Shown one piece after another: positions 1 to 7,454 of a DNA stretch of 45,089 bases. Position numbers and translations under genes: made by a program. The DNA comes from Natrinema limicola JCM 13563. Its GTDB lineage: Archaea; Halobacteriota; Halobacteria; Halobacteriales; Natrialbaceae. The notes beneath the pieces are model-generated. The model did no database searches. It saw only the letters and a list, made by a program, of their open reading frames with translations, and was not told where the DNA came from. Every line of letters starts with the position of its first letter. The first letter of the stretch is position 1. The stretch lies in assembly GCF_000337475.1 (NCBI RefSeq), contig NZ_AOIT01000034.1, positions 110,735 through 155,823 on the forward strand, read 5' to 3'.

Positions 1-98
1 CCGGACAGAACGACGTGACGATCGGTCGCGCTGCTGCGGCCGTCACCGGTGGAGACGGCCGCGAATCCGCGACCGACTTCGTATTGACTTCTGTCTGA
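1..98 (+). CDS. C-terminal end of an unidentified protein (partial)
   Basis: An open frame (codons starting at base 3) runs from the left edge to a TGA at 96-98. It ends with residues TDFVLTSV. Third positions are mostly G or C, as in neighbouring real genes, which is the main support for coding. Only about 31 residues are visible and I do not recognise the family. It is convergent with the ferredoxin gene whose stop lies at 104-106. Confidence 0.45.
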   Translation, partial: GQNDVTIGRAAAAVTGGDGRESATDFVLTSV

Positions 99-103
99 TA
101 GTA

Positions 104-436
104 TCAGCACTCGTCGCGGACACGTTCTGCGTCCGGGCCGAACACCGACTCGAGCACGTCTGGCACGTCCTCCGGCTGTACGTCCGAGTACCAGACGTTT
201 CGCGGCTGAATCGTCATCGCGGTCCCGTTCTCGCTACAGAGCCCGAGACACGAGGTTTCGCTGACCGATACCGCAGTCCAGAACGCGTTTCGCTCGCGGA
301 GCCAGTCTTTGACCGCCTCGAGGGTCGTTTTCGCTCCCGCCGCGCCACAGCTCGCGTACTCGGCGTCGCGGTCAGTGGTACAGACGAATACGTGGGCGTC
401 GAAACGATCGCGTTGGTGAGCCGTTTGCTCTTTCAT
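104..436 (-). CDS. (2Fe-2S) thioredoxin-like ferredoxin
   Basis: A 110-residue protein of the thioredoxin-fold [2Fe-2S] ferredoxin type, probably a cytoplasmic electron carrier. Four cysteines fit the cluster pattern: C19 (in FVCTTDRDAE), C30 (YASCG), C63 and C67 (CLGLC). In haloarchaea such ferredoxins often sit with cobalamin/cobalt genes (CbtA, CbtB); this is family knowledge and not proven here. The start ATG at 436 overlaps the stop of the upstream small CbtB-like ORF (ATGA), so the two are probably translationally coupled. The partner enzyme is not visible in the window. Confidence 0.85.
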   Translation of the reverse strand: MKEQTAHQRDRFDAHVFVCTTDRDAEYASCGAAGAKTTLEAVKDWLRERNAFWTAVSVSETSCLGLCSENGTAMTIQPRNVWYSDVQPEDVPDVLESVFGPDAERVRDEC

Positions 437-624
437 GGGCTCGTCAGCAGGTCCTCATGGCGCTCGGTTGCTGACTGGACGCCGGCTCGCGCCTGTAGCC
501 ACGCCAACCAGCTGGCGACGATTGCCCAGCGCCCTGCCCGATTCAGGACAGTCGTCGGTAGCTGTACGGTCGTATGCTCGTCACGTCCGGTCCCGATTCG
601 GTCGTGCACGGTTTCGGCCATCAT
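433..624 (-). CDS. Small CbtB-like protein, probably degenerate
   Basis: A 63-residue ORF whose N-terminus (AETVHDRIGTGRDE...VQL) resembles the start of haloarchaeal CbtB, a small one-helix protein linked to cobalt uptake. The rest does not match: I see no clean membrane helix and no His-rich end of the kind CbtB carries. It has a single weakly hydrophobic stretch (WAIVASWLAWL). Its stop overlaps the ferredoxin start (ATGA), and an A/T-rich box (rc of about 645-655) lies near -27 from the ATG, so it may still be expressed. It could be a decayed cbtB kept for coupling, or an unrelated small protein. Confidence 0.45.
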   Translation of the reverse strand: MMAETVHDRIGTGRDEHTTVQLPTTVLNRAGRWAIVASWLAWLQARAGVQSATERHEDLLTSP

Positions 625-808
625 ACAAGTTAAATTGTCTTACTGAAAATTTAGTTGTAAATCTATCGGTCTCTCACCGACGGCAGCGGTATCAGCTTCC
701 TGTTGACTCTTCAACGAAGACGAGACTGAAATATCATGAATGTCCAGTAGAATCCGCGGGAACACGCGACTGCTGGTCGATAACGAAATCGTTTTCCCAT
801 GGCTGCCG

Positions 809-814
809 TTTAAG
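809..814 (+). promoter_or_regulatory. TATA-like box of the mnh operon
   Basis: TTTAAG lies 24-29 bases upstream of the ATG at 838. That spacing predicts transcription starting at about the start codon, so a leaderless mRNA. It favours ATG 838 as the mnhE start over the downstream GTG 871. Confidence 0.55.
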
Positions 815-837
815 TCGACTAACAACGACAGTCATGA

Positions 838-1905
838 ATGTCCACCGACGGTCACCAGGAGGGAGCCGCCGTGGCGGTTGAACGCCTGCTCGTCCCGCTG
901 TCGGACACGGTGACCGTCCGGCAGACGGTCGGCTACGCCGTCCAGACGGGACTCGAGGACGCCGATTCCCTCGAGTGTCACCTCGTCGTCGCGATGCCGT
1001 ACGACGCCGACGTGCCCGAGAGTGACCGGTATCGCGACGATGCCGAGAACCTGCTCTCGCGGGCGCGAAGCTGGGTCGAAGAAGACGCCGGTACCGCCGA
1101 TGTGACGATCGAGACGGCGACGATCGGTGTCGACGAATACCTCTTCGGACCCCGTGACTACGCCGAGATCTTCGACGCCTACGCCGCCGACCATGAGATC
1201 GATCGCGTCGTCATCGATCCGGAGTACCAGCCCGGCGTCACCGCACAACTGCTCCAGCCGCTCGAGCGCGAACTCGAGCGAATCGGGCTGACCTACGAGG
1301 AAGCACCGGTCGAGCGACCGGCTCGTCGCGGTCGACTCGTCGGTGAGACCGAGGACTTCGATCGACTGTTCGCGATGTTCTGGATCTCCTATGGATTCTA
1401 TCTCGTACTCGGCGATCCGACCTACTGGTTCGATCTGCTCACCGGCGCGGCGGTCGCCGGCATCGTCGCCGTCTCGCTCGCGCAGGTGACCTTTACCGTC
1501 CCGCTCGATCGTGTCCAGTCTCCCATTCGTGTCGTGCGGTTCGCCATCTACGTCCCATATTTGCTCTGGGAGATCATCAAGGCCAACATCGCCGTCTCGG
1601 CGGTGATCCTCAGACCGTCGATGCCGATCGATCCCTCGCTGAGCCGGGTTAATTCACGCGTCCGGAGTGGGCTGCCACTGACCGCGCTCGCAAACAGCAT
1701 CACGCTCACGCCGGGCACGCTGACGGTTCGGGCGACCAATCAGGAGCTGCTGGTCCACTCGCTGATCCCCGACGCTCGCGAAGACCTCTTCGACGGCGGC
1801 TTAGAGCGGGGCATCCGCTTTGTCTTCTACGGTCGCGACGCCGCAGCGATTCCCTCGCCGCGCGAACGCGATGACGCCGAAATCGTGGGAGGTGAGGAAC
1901 TGTGA
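838..1905 (+). CDS. mnhE: Monovalent cation/H+ antiporter subunit E with N-terminal Usp-like domain
   Basis: A 355-residue subunit E of a multisubunit Mrp/Mnh Na+(K+)/H+ antiporter. The first 150 residues look like a universal-stress-type alpha/beta domain (ERLLVPLSDTVTV..., IDRVVIDPEY). The MnhE membrane domain follows at about 170-340, with helices around FWISYGFYLVL and YVPYLLWEIIKANIAVSAVI. Bacterial MnhE is about 160 residues, so the N-terminal half is the extra part. ATG 838 fits a leaderless promoter. An in-frame GTG at 871 has a GGAGG at 857-861 and is the alternative start. It is the first gene of a nine-gene operon; its TGA overlaps the next ATG. Confidence 0.9.
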   Translation: MSTDGHQEGAAVAVERLLVPLSDTVTVRQTVGYAVQTGLEDADSLECHLVVAMPYDADVPESDRYRDDAENLLSRARSWVEEDAGTADVTIETATIGVDEYLFGPRDYAEIFDAYAADHEIDRVVIDPEYQPGVTAQLLQPLERELERIGLTYEEAPVERPARRGRLVGETEDFDRLFAMFWISYGFYLVLGDPTYWFDLLTGAAVAGIVAVSLAQVTFTVPLDRVQSPIRVVRFAIYVPYLLWEIIKANIAVSAVILRPSMPIDPSLSRVNSRVRSGLPLTALANSITLTPGTLTVRATNQELLVHSLIPDAREDLFDGGLERGIRFVFYGRDAAAIPSPRERDDAEIVGGEEL

Positions 1906-2183
1906 TGCCGTGGTCGCTCGAGACGGTATTCCTCGGCGGAGCCGCCGCATTTGTCGTGCTGGCGATCGCGATGTTTTATCGTGCCGTCGTCGGCCCGACG
2001 ACGCAGGATCGGCTGCTGGCGGTCAACGTCCTCGGGACGAACACGGTCGTCATCCTCGCCCTGCTGGCGGCAGGACTCGATCAGGCGTGGTTTCTCGACG
2101 TGGCGCTGATCTACGCCCTGTTGAACTTCCTGATGTCGATCGCGATCTCGAAGTTCACCGTCGAGCGAGGTGGGGTGTTGTGA
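1905..2183 (+). CDS. mnhF: Cation/H+ antiporter subunit F
   Basis: A 92-residue membrane protein of the MnhF/MrpF family with three predicted helices. The typical motif MFYRAVVGPTTQDRLLAVN follows helix 1, and FLDVALIYALLNFL lies in helix 3. It is a small structural subunit of the Mrp complex. ATG 1905 overlaps the mnhE stop (TGATG); a GTG three bases earlier is possible. Its stop overlaps the GTG start of mnhG. Confidence 0.9.
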   Translation: MPWSLETVFLGGAAAFVVLAIAMFYRAVVGPTTQDRLLAVNVLGTNTVVILALLAAGLDQAWFLDVALIYALLNFLMSIAISKFTVERGGVL

Positions 2184-2548
2184 TCGAGACACTCCAGTTC
2201 TGGGCGGTCGTCGCCCTCCTCGGTCTCGGCGTGTTCTTTACCTTCGTCTCGACGGTCGGCGTACTCCGCCTGCCGGATATCTACGCGCGAGCCCACACTG
2301 CCTCTCAGACGGACACGCTCGGCGCGGGATTCGCACTGGCTGCCGTCGCCGTCGCCTTCGGCTGGCAGCAGGCGACGGTATATTCCGTCTTGTTGTTGTT
2401 TTTCGTGTTCATCACGAACCCGACGGCGGCGCACGCGATCGCACGCTCTGCAGCCGAGACGGGTGTCGAACCCCTCCTTACAGAGGACCCTGATGACGCC
2501 GATGACGACGCCACGACCGCTGTCGAAAGCGAGGGTGAGATACAATGA
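2180..2548 (+). CDS. mnhG: Cation/H+ antiporter subunit G
   Basis: A 122-residue MnhG/MrpG subunit with three helices. The family signature is clear: VGVLRLPDIYARAHTASQTD, then TLGAGFALAA and FFVFITNPTAAHAIARSA. The acidic tail (EDPDDADDDATT) is typical haloarchaeal surface chemistry. I take the GTG at 2180, which overlaps the mnhF stop (GTGA), because the conserved region begins right after it. The frame stays open upstream to 1820, but that stretch is out-of-frame reading of mnhE and mnhF. Confidence 0.9.
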   Translation: MIETLQFWAVVALLGLGVFFTFVSTVGVLRLPDIYARAHTASQTDTLGAGFALAAVAVAFGWQQATVYSVLLLFFVFITNPTAAHAIARSAAETGVEPLLTEDPDDADDDATTAVESEGEIQ

Positions 2549-3084
2549 GTGTCCTCGCGTACACGCTCGCGGTGTTTATTCTCGCAACGGCAGTCGCGAC
2601 GGTGCTGTTCCGCGACGTGCTGTCGGTCATCATCGTCTTCGGGGCCTACAGCCTCGGCATGGCGATCCTCTATACGTTCCTGCTGGCACCCGACGTGGCG
2701 ATGACCGAGGCCGCGATCGGTGCCGGCGTGACGACACTGCTGTTGTTGCTGACGATCGCCCGGACGACTCGTCCCTCGACCGACAGGCTCCGAGAACGGA
2801 TTCACCTGCCGGCGGTCGCTGTCGTCGGCGCGCTCGTCCTCTTACTCTGTGTGGCCGTGGTCCCCGAGATGTACGCCGTTGGAATCACGGACACCCCAGT
2901 CTGGTCGAACCCCGAGGTGACCCAACACTACATCCAGGAGACGTACGCCGAGACGGGCGTCGAGAACGCCGTCACGTCCGTCCTCGCCGCCTACCGTGGG
3001 TTCGACACCTTCGGCGAGGCGGTCGTCGTCTTCGCTGCCGGCGTCTCGACGCTGCTCGTCCTAAAACGCGAGGTGTTTGCTTGA
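2545..3084 (+). CDS. DUF4040 (MbhD-like) antiporter subunit
   Basis: A 179-residue membrane protein of the DUF4040 type, related to the C-terminal part of MrpA and to hydrogenase subunit MbhD. Helices 1-3 carry the typical FRDVLSVIIVFGAYSLGMA and APDVAMTEAAIGAGVTTLL. A second part (about 90-179) has a further helix, a loop with KxEVFA-type end and resembles the MbhE-like extension. In archaeal Mrp operons this piece replaces the end of the large MrpA. ATG overlaps the mnhG stop; the next gene starts directly after its TGA. Confidence 0.85.
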   Translation: MSVLAYTLAVFILATAVATVLFRDVLSVIIVFGAYSLGMAILYTFLLAPDVAMTEAAIGAGVTTLLLLLTIARTTRPSTDRLRERIHLPAVAVVGALVLLLCVAVVPEMYAVGITDTPVWSNPEVTQHYIQETYAETGVENAVTSVLAAYRGFDTFGEAVVVFAAGVSTLLVLKREVFA

Positions 3085-3594
3085 ATGCCAGACCCGTACG
3101 ACGATACATATACCGAGAGTCAGGTGATCATGACTGCCGTGAAGATCATCGCACCGTTTACGCTCACCTACGGGCTGTTCATGACCTTCCACGGGGGCGG
3201 TGCCCCTGGTGGCGGCTTCCAGGGTGGGACCATCGTCGGCGTCACGGTCCTCATGCTCGCCTTTGCCTTTGGCATCGAACCCACCCGTCAGTGGCTCCGC
3301 AACTCGTTTCTCGTCGGCCTCATCACCGGCGGCGTCGTCATCTTTGGGGCCATCGGCCTCGGGATGATCGCCCTCGGCGGGAACTTCCTCGAGTTCTACC
3401 AGCTCAAGGAAGTCTTCCACATCAAACCCAAGTGGGGGCTCGAGGCTATCGAGATCGCCGGCATCTCGCTGATCGTCTCGGGAGTCATGATCTCGCTTTT
3501 CTTCTCGATGGCAGCCGGGTTCTCGCCCGAACGCCCGAGCGGAACCGGCGGACGCGAGGAGTCGGCCGATCGGGGGGTGAGCGACGATGATTGA
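3085..3594 (+). CDS. mnhB: Cation/H+ antiporter subunit B
   Basis: A 169-residue MnhB-family subunit with four helices. The family hallmark GGGAPGGGFQGG (about residues 38-49) follows helix 1, and the helix 2 region reads VTVLMLAFAFG. The tail after about residue 145 is hydrophilic. It is placed between the DUF4040 subunit and mnhC as in other Mrp operons. The start lies immediately after the previous stop, and the last codons overlap mnhC. Confidence 0.92.
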   Translation: MPDPYDDTYTESQVIMTAVKIIAPFTLTYGLFMTFHGGGAPGGGFQGGTIVGVTVLMLAFAFGIEPTRQWLRNSFLVGLITGGVVIFGAIGLGMIALGGNFLEFYQLKEVFHIKPKWGLEAIEIAGISLIVSGVMISLFFSMAAGFSPERPSGTGGREESADRGVSDDD

Positions 3595-3958
3595 GCTCCT
3601 GACGAGCCACTACACGTACGTATTGGTCTTCGTGTTGCTCGGTCTCGGAATCTACATGACGATCGCCAGTGAGAACCTCGTGAAGAAACTGATCGGCGTG
3701 AGTCTCTTCCAGACGGCCATCTTTCTGTTTTTCATCTCGATGGCCTATATCGAGGGGGGCTCGGCACCGATCGTTCCCGCCGAAGCGGATCCGGGGCGAC
3801 TCATGGTCGCGAGTCCGCTGCCACAGGTCATCGTCCTGACTGCCATCGTCGTCGGCATCGCGCTAACGGCGGTCGGACTGGCGTTGGTCATCCGCATCTA
3901 CGCGGAGTATGGCACGCTCCGCGAGGACACGCTTCGGGAGGTGCGTGCCGATGAGTAA
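3587..3958 (+). CDS. mnhC: Cation/H+ antiporter subunit C
   Basis: A 123-residue NuoK-like subunit with three helices. Family features are the short N-terminal helix (VLVFVLLGLGIYMTIAS), then ENLVKKLIGVSLFQTAIFLF and the third helix LTAIVVGIALTAVGLALVI. In Mrp complexes MnhC pairs with the NuoL/M/N-type subunits. It overlaps both mnhB (8 bases) and mnhD (8 bases), so translation is probably coupled. Confidence 0.92.
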   Translation: MIELLTSHYTYVLVFVLLGLGIYMTIASENLVKKLIGVSLFQTAIFLFFISMAYIEGGSAPIVPAEADPGRLMVASPLPQVIVLTAIVVGIALTAVGLALVIRIYAEYGTLREDTLREVRADE

Positions 3959-5465
3959 CGTCGAGTTGCTCCCGCCGCTGTTGATCGCCGCGCCACTGCT
4001 GGCAGCAACGCTCCCGATCGTCCTTGGGCTCTGGACCGACCGGACTGGCTGGCCCATCGCCGCGGTCACGACTACTGGCCTCTTCGGCGCTGCCGTTGCC
4101 CTCGCGAGCGCCGTTTACACCGGCACCGACGTCCCGGTCACCCACGAACTGGGCGGCTATCCGCGGACCTACGGAATCCAACTCGTCGCCGACCAGTTCT
4201 CGGTCCTGATCGCTCTACTCGTGACGGCGGTCGCCACCGGTGTCCTCGTCTATACGCGCCAGGGCGGGCCGCGTGGCAACACGTTCTACACTGCCTACCT
4301 GCTGCTGACCGGTGGGTTGCTCGGGATCACCCTGACCGGCGACGTGTTCAACCTGTTCGTCTTCCTCGAGATCACGAGCATCGCGACGTACGCGCTGGTG
4401 GCAAGCGGCGACGGCCCCGAGTCGGCAGTCGCCGCCCTGAAGTACCTGATTCTGGGAACGATGGCTGCGTCGATGTATCTGATCGGCGTCGCGTTCCTGC
4501 TGATGGCGACGGGGACGCTCAACATGATCGAACTCGCAATGGCGATCCCGGCTGCGGAACGGCCGACGTTGATCCGAGCCGGCTTCGGGTTCATCGCCGT
4601 TGGCTTTGTCACCAAAGTCGCCCAGTGGCCGCTGCACACCTGGCAGCCAAGCGCCTATCAGCAGGCCCCCGACGGCGTGACGCCGCTGATCGCCGCGCTC
4701 GTCTCGACGGCCTCCGCCTACGCCTTTGGCCGACTGATCGTGACCGTCTTCGGCGTCGACTACCTCACGGCGATGCCGAACGCGGCCGCGATCGTCCTCA
4801 CGATCGGCTGCGTGAGCGTCCTCGCGGGAACGGTGCTGGCCGTCATCCAGACCGAAGTCAAGCGAATGCTCGCGTACTCGTCGGTCTCGCAGTTCGGGCT
4901 CGTCATCGCCGCCTACGGCGTCGTCATCGCCGGCAGCTCCGAGACGGCCTTTATCGGTGCCGCGATCCACCTCCTCGGCCACGGACTGTTGAAAGCTGGG
5001 CTCTTCCTAGGGGCTGCACTCGTCGCACGGAGTTACGGTGCCCGCACCGTCGACGAGTACGCCGGCCTCGCTAAAGCGCGGCCGGTCGTCGCCGGCGCGA
5101 TGGCTGTTCTCTTGCTCTCGCTCGTCGGCGTCCCACCGGGCGTCGGCTTCGTCGGCAAGTGGTACATCGCGCTGGGTGCCGTCCAGTCGCAGCTGTGGCC
5201 CGTCGCTGCCGTGATCTTCCTCAGTACCATGCTGACGCTGGCCTACGCCGCCCGCCTGCTCGAGAAGATGTATTTCACGCCACCGGCGGCGCTCGACTGG
5301 CCCCGTACGAGGGAGCCGGTCGCGACCGACGGTGGTGACACGACCGTCTCGATCGGCATGCTCGCGATCGTCGTCATCGCCGCCGTCGGAGCCGTCGCAC
5401 TCGGCTTCGCTGGCGGGACGATCGCCGGGCTGCTCGAGCCGTTCCTTATCGAGGTGTTCAACTAA
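3951..5465 (+). CDS. mnhD: Cation/H+ antiporter subunit D (first NuoL/M/N-type subunit)
   Basis: A 504-residue proton-translocating subunit with about 14 helices. Conserved charged sites of the family are present: Glu in the TM5 motif FVFLEITSIATY, and Lys then His in FVTKVAQWPLHTWQPSAY. TAVKR-type loop residues follow (EVKRMLAYSSVSQFG). I start at ATG 3951 (MSNVELLPP), where the family homology begins; it overlaps the mnhC stop. The frame is open upstream to 3909 only as an overlap with mnhC. The next gene begins directly after its TAA. Confidence 0.92.
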   Translation: MSNVELLPPLLIAAPLLAATLPIVLGLWTDRTGWPIAAVTTTGLFGAAVALASAVYTGTDVPVTHELGGYPRTYGIQLVADQFSVLIALLVTAVATGVLVYTRQGGPRGNTFYTAYLLLTGGLLGITLTGDVFNLFVFLEITSIATYALVASGDGPESAVAALKYLILGTMAASMYLIGVAFLLMATGTLNMIELAMAIPAAERPTLIRAGFGFIAVGFVTKVAQWPLHTWQPSAYQQAPDGVTPLIAALVSTASAYAFGRLIVTVFGVDYLTAMPNAAAIVLTIGCVSVLAGTVLAVIQTEVKRMLAYSSVSQFGLVIAAYGVVIAGSSETAFIGAAIHLLGHGLLKAGLFLGAALVARSYGARTVDEYAGLAKARPVVAGAMAVLLLSLVGVPPGVGFVGKWYIALGAVQSQLWPVAAVIFLSTMLTLAYAARLLEKMYFTPPAALDWPRTREPVATDGGDTTVSIGMLAIVVIAAVGAVALGFAGGTIAGLLEPFLIEVFN

Positions 5466-7454
5466 ATGGTTGCAGATATCCGTCCGCTCGCTGCTGTACT
5501 CGTCTCGGCCGTCGCGATCGTTTTGATTATCGCGTCGCATCGTCGCCCCAACCTTCGCGAGGGCTGGTCCGTGCTGGCTGCCCTGGCGAAATTCGGACTC
5601 GTCGTCAGCATGCTCCCCGCGGTCATGGACGGCACCGTCTTCCGGTGGAGTCTCAAGGAATCGACGGGGATCCAGTTCCTCGCAGGCATCGACTTCGCCC
5701 TGCGTGCTGATCCGCTGGGAATCTTCTTCGCGCTACTTGCGAGTTTCCTCTGGATCTTCACGTCCTTCTATGCCGCGGGCTACATGCGCGGGCTCTCCGA
5801 ACACGACCAGACTCGCTTTTTCGCCTCGTTCGCGGCCAGCCTCTCGGCTGCCGTCGGGATCGCCTTCGCGGCGAACCTCGTGACGATCTTCGTCTTCTAT
5901 GAGCTGCTGTCGCTTGTCACCTATCCGTTAGTCGCCCACAACGAGGACGAAGAGGCTCGCATCGCCGGTCGGAAGTACCTCACCTACACGTTCTTCGGCG
6001 GTGGGGTCTTCCTGCTCGCGGGGACGGTCATGATCTACTGGCTGACGAGTCTGGTCGGCGGGCCGACGCTCGCCTTCGAGGCGGGCGGCATGGAGGCGCT
6101 CGCTGCCGCCGCGCAGGTCGAGCCGGTCTACGCACAGGCTGCCTTTTTCCTGCTGATCGCCGGCTTCGGCGTCAAGGCCGCGCTGATGCCGCTGCACTCC
6201 TGGCTCGCTGACGCGATGGTCGCGCCCACACCTGTCTCCGGACTGCTCCACGCCGTGGCAGTCGTCAAGTCCGGCGCGTTCGGTGTTGCTCGCGTGATCC
6301 TCGAGGTCTACGGCCCCGGGCTGATCTACGACCTCCCGCTTGACGTGCCTGGCATCGGCGAGGTCGGACTGAACATTCCCGTAGCTATCGTCGCCGCGTT
6401 CACGCTGACCGCGGCGAGTATCATCGCGATGCGCAAAGACCACCTCAAGCGTCGGCTGGCCTACTCGACGACGGCCCAGCTCTCTTATATCGTGCTCGGG
6501 CTCTCCTTGCTTCACCCCTATGCGATCGTCGGGGCACTGTTCCATATCCCCGCACACGCGTTCGCGAAACTCACGCTGTTCTTCTGTGCCGGCGCGATCC
6601 ACGTTGAGACCCACACCGACTACATCAGCGAGATGGCCGGCATCGGCAAACGGATGCCGCTGACGATGAGCGCCTTCACGATCGGTGCCGCAGGGATGGC
6701 CGGACTGCCGCCGATTGCCGGCTTCGTCAGCAAGTTCTACATGCTGATCGGGGCCGGCGATGTCGGCGGCAGCTACTGGCTGTTCGCCGGCGCACTCCTG
6801 CTCTCGGCCGTGCTTAACATCGCGTACTTCTGGCCGGTCGTCTACACCGCCTTCTTCGAGAGCGAGGACCGCCACGACGCCAAACCGCTCCTCGAGTTCC
6901 CGGAGGGAGGCCTCATCCAGTCGTACGCTGCCACGGCGGACGACGAGAGCGTCGCCGCTGATGGCGGCGAACCAGCTGATACGTCCGGTATCGAGAACGA
7001 GCCACACGCAGCCGACACGGATGACTACGAATACGCTGTTGACAAATATCCAAGCGATCATACAACCGCCGATGACACGGATGCACCGAGCCAGCATACC
7101 GATGCTCGAGCGACTGAGGCCAGCACCCGTGACGACCACGACGACCACGACGACCACGACGATCACGACGAGGCCGTCGCCGCCGTCGATCACCACGGCG
7201 ACCACGACGACCATCTCACCGGTGGCCCGCCGGCCGGCGGCTGGCCGCGTCGCTCGCCGCGGACAGAGAGCACGTGGCTCATGCTCGCGCCGATCGCCGT
7301 CATCGCCACGGGCGCGGTCGTCCTCGGGATCGGCCCCGACTACGCGGTCTTCCTCGAGCTCGCGACCCGGATCGTCGAAGGCGTCTTCGGGATGCCCTTC
7401 GAGCAACTCGGAGACGTGCCGTTCGGTGAGCTCATGACGGAGGTGACCAACTAA
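5466..7454 (+). CDS. NuoL/M/N-type antiporter subunit with Asp/His-rich loop
   Basis: A 662-residue proton-conducting membrane subunit, the second of three such paralogues in the operon. It has the TM5 glutamate (FVFYELLSLVTYPLV), the TM7 lysine and histidine (GVKAALMPLHSWLADAM) and the APTPVSGLLHAVAVVKSG motif. Between the last two helices lies an unusual hydrophilic loop of about 125 residues (roughly 480-605). It ends in DDH repeats (about 555-580) and HHGDHDDH, then one final helix and a short tail. The family is usually 480-550 residues, so the loop is an insertion. Closest naming would be MnhD/MnhA-like. Its stop overlaps the next start (TAATG). Confidence 0.9.
   Translation: MVADIRPLAAVLVSAVAIVLIIASHRRPNLREGWSVLAALAKFGLVVSMLPAVMDGTVFRWSLKESTGIQFLAGIDFALRADPLGIFFALLASFLWIFTSFYAAGYMRGLSEHDQTRFFASFAASLSAAVGIAFAANLVTIFVFYELLSLVTYPLVAHNEDEEARIAGRKYLTYTFFGGGVFLLAGTVMIYWLTSLVGGPTLAFEAGGMEALAAAAQVEPVYAQAAFFLLIAGFGVKAALMPLHSWLADAMVAPTPVSGLLHAVAVVKSGAFGVARVILEVYGPGLIYDLPLDVPGIGEVGLNIPVAIVAAFTLTAASIIAMRKDHLKRRLAYSTTAQLSYIVLGLSLLHPYAIVGALFHIPAHAFAKLTLFFCAGAIHVETHTDYISEMAGIGKRMPLTMSAFTIGAAGMAGLPPIAGFVSKFYMLIGAGDVGGSYWLFAGALLLSAVLNIAYFWPVVYTAFFESEDRHDAKPLLEFPEGGLIQSYAATADDESVAADGGEPADTSGIENEPHAADTDDYEYAVDKYPSDHTTADDTDAPSQHTDARATEASTRDDHDDHDDHDDHDEAVAAVDHHGDHDDHLTGGPPAGGWPRRSPRTESTWLMLAPIAVIATGAVVLGIGPDYAVFLELATRIVEGVFGMPFEQLGDVPFGELMTEVTN

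Noticed and set aside
2463-3590. 375-residue plus-strand frame over antiporter genes
   Set aside because: Shadow of the DUF4040 and mnhB genes in another frame; composition is Arg/His-rich nonsense.
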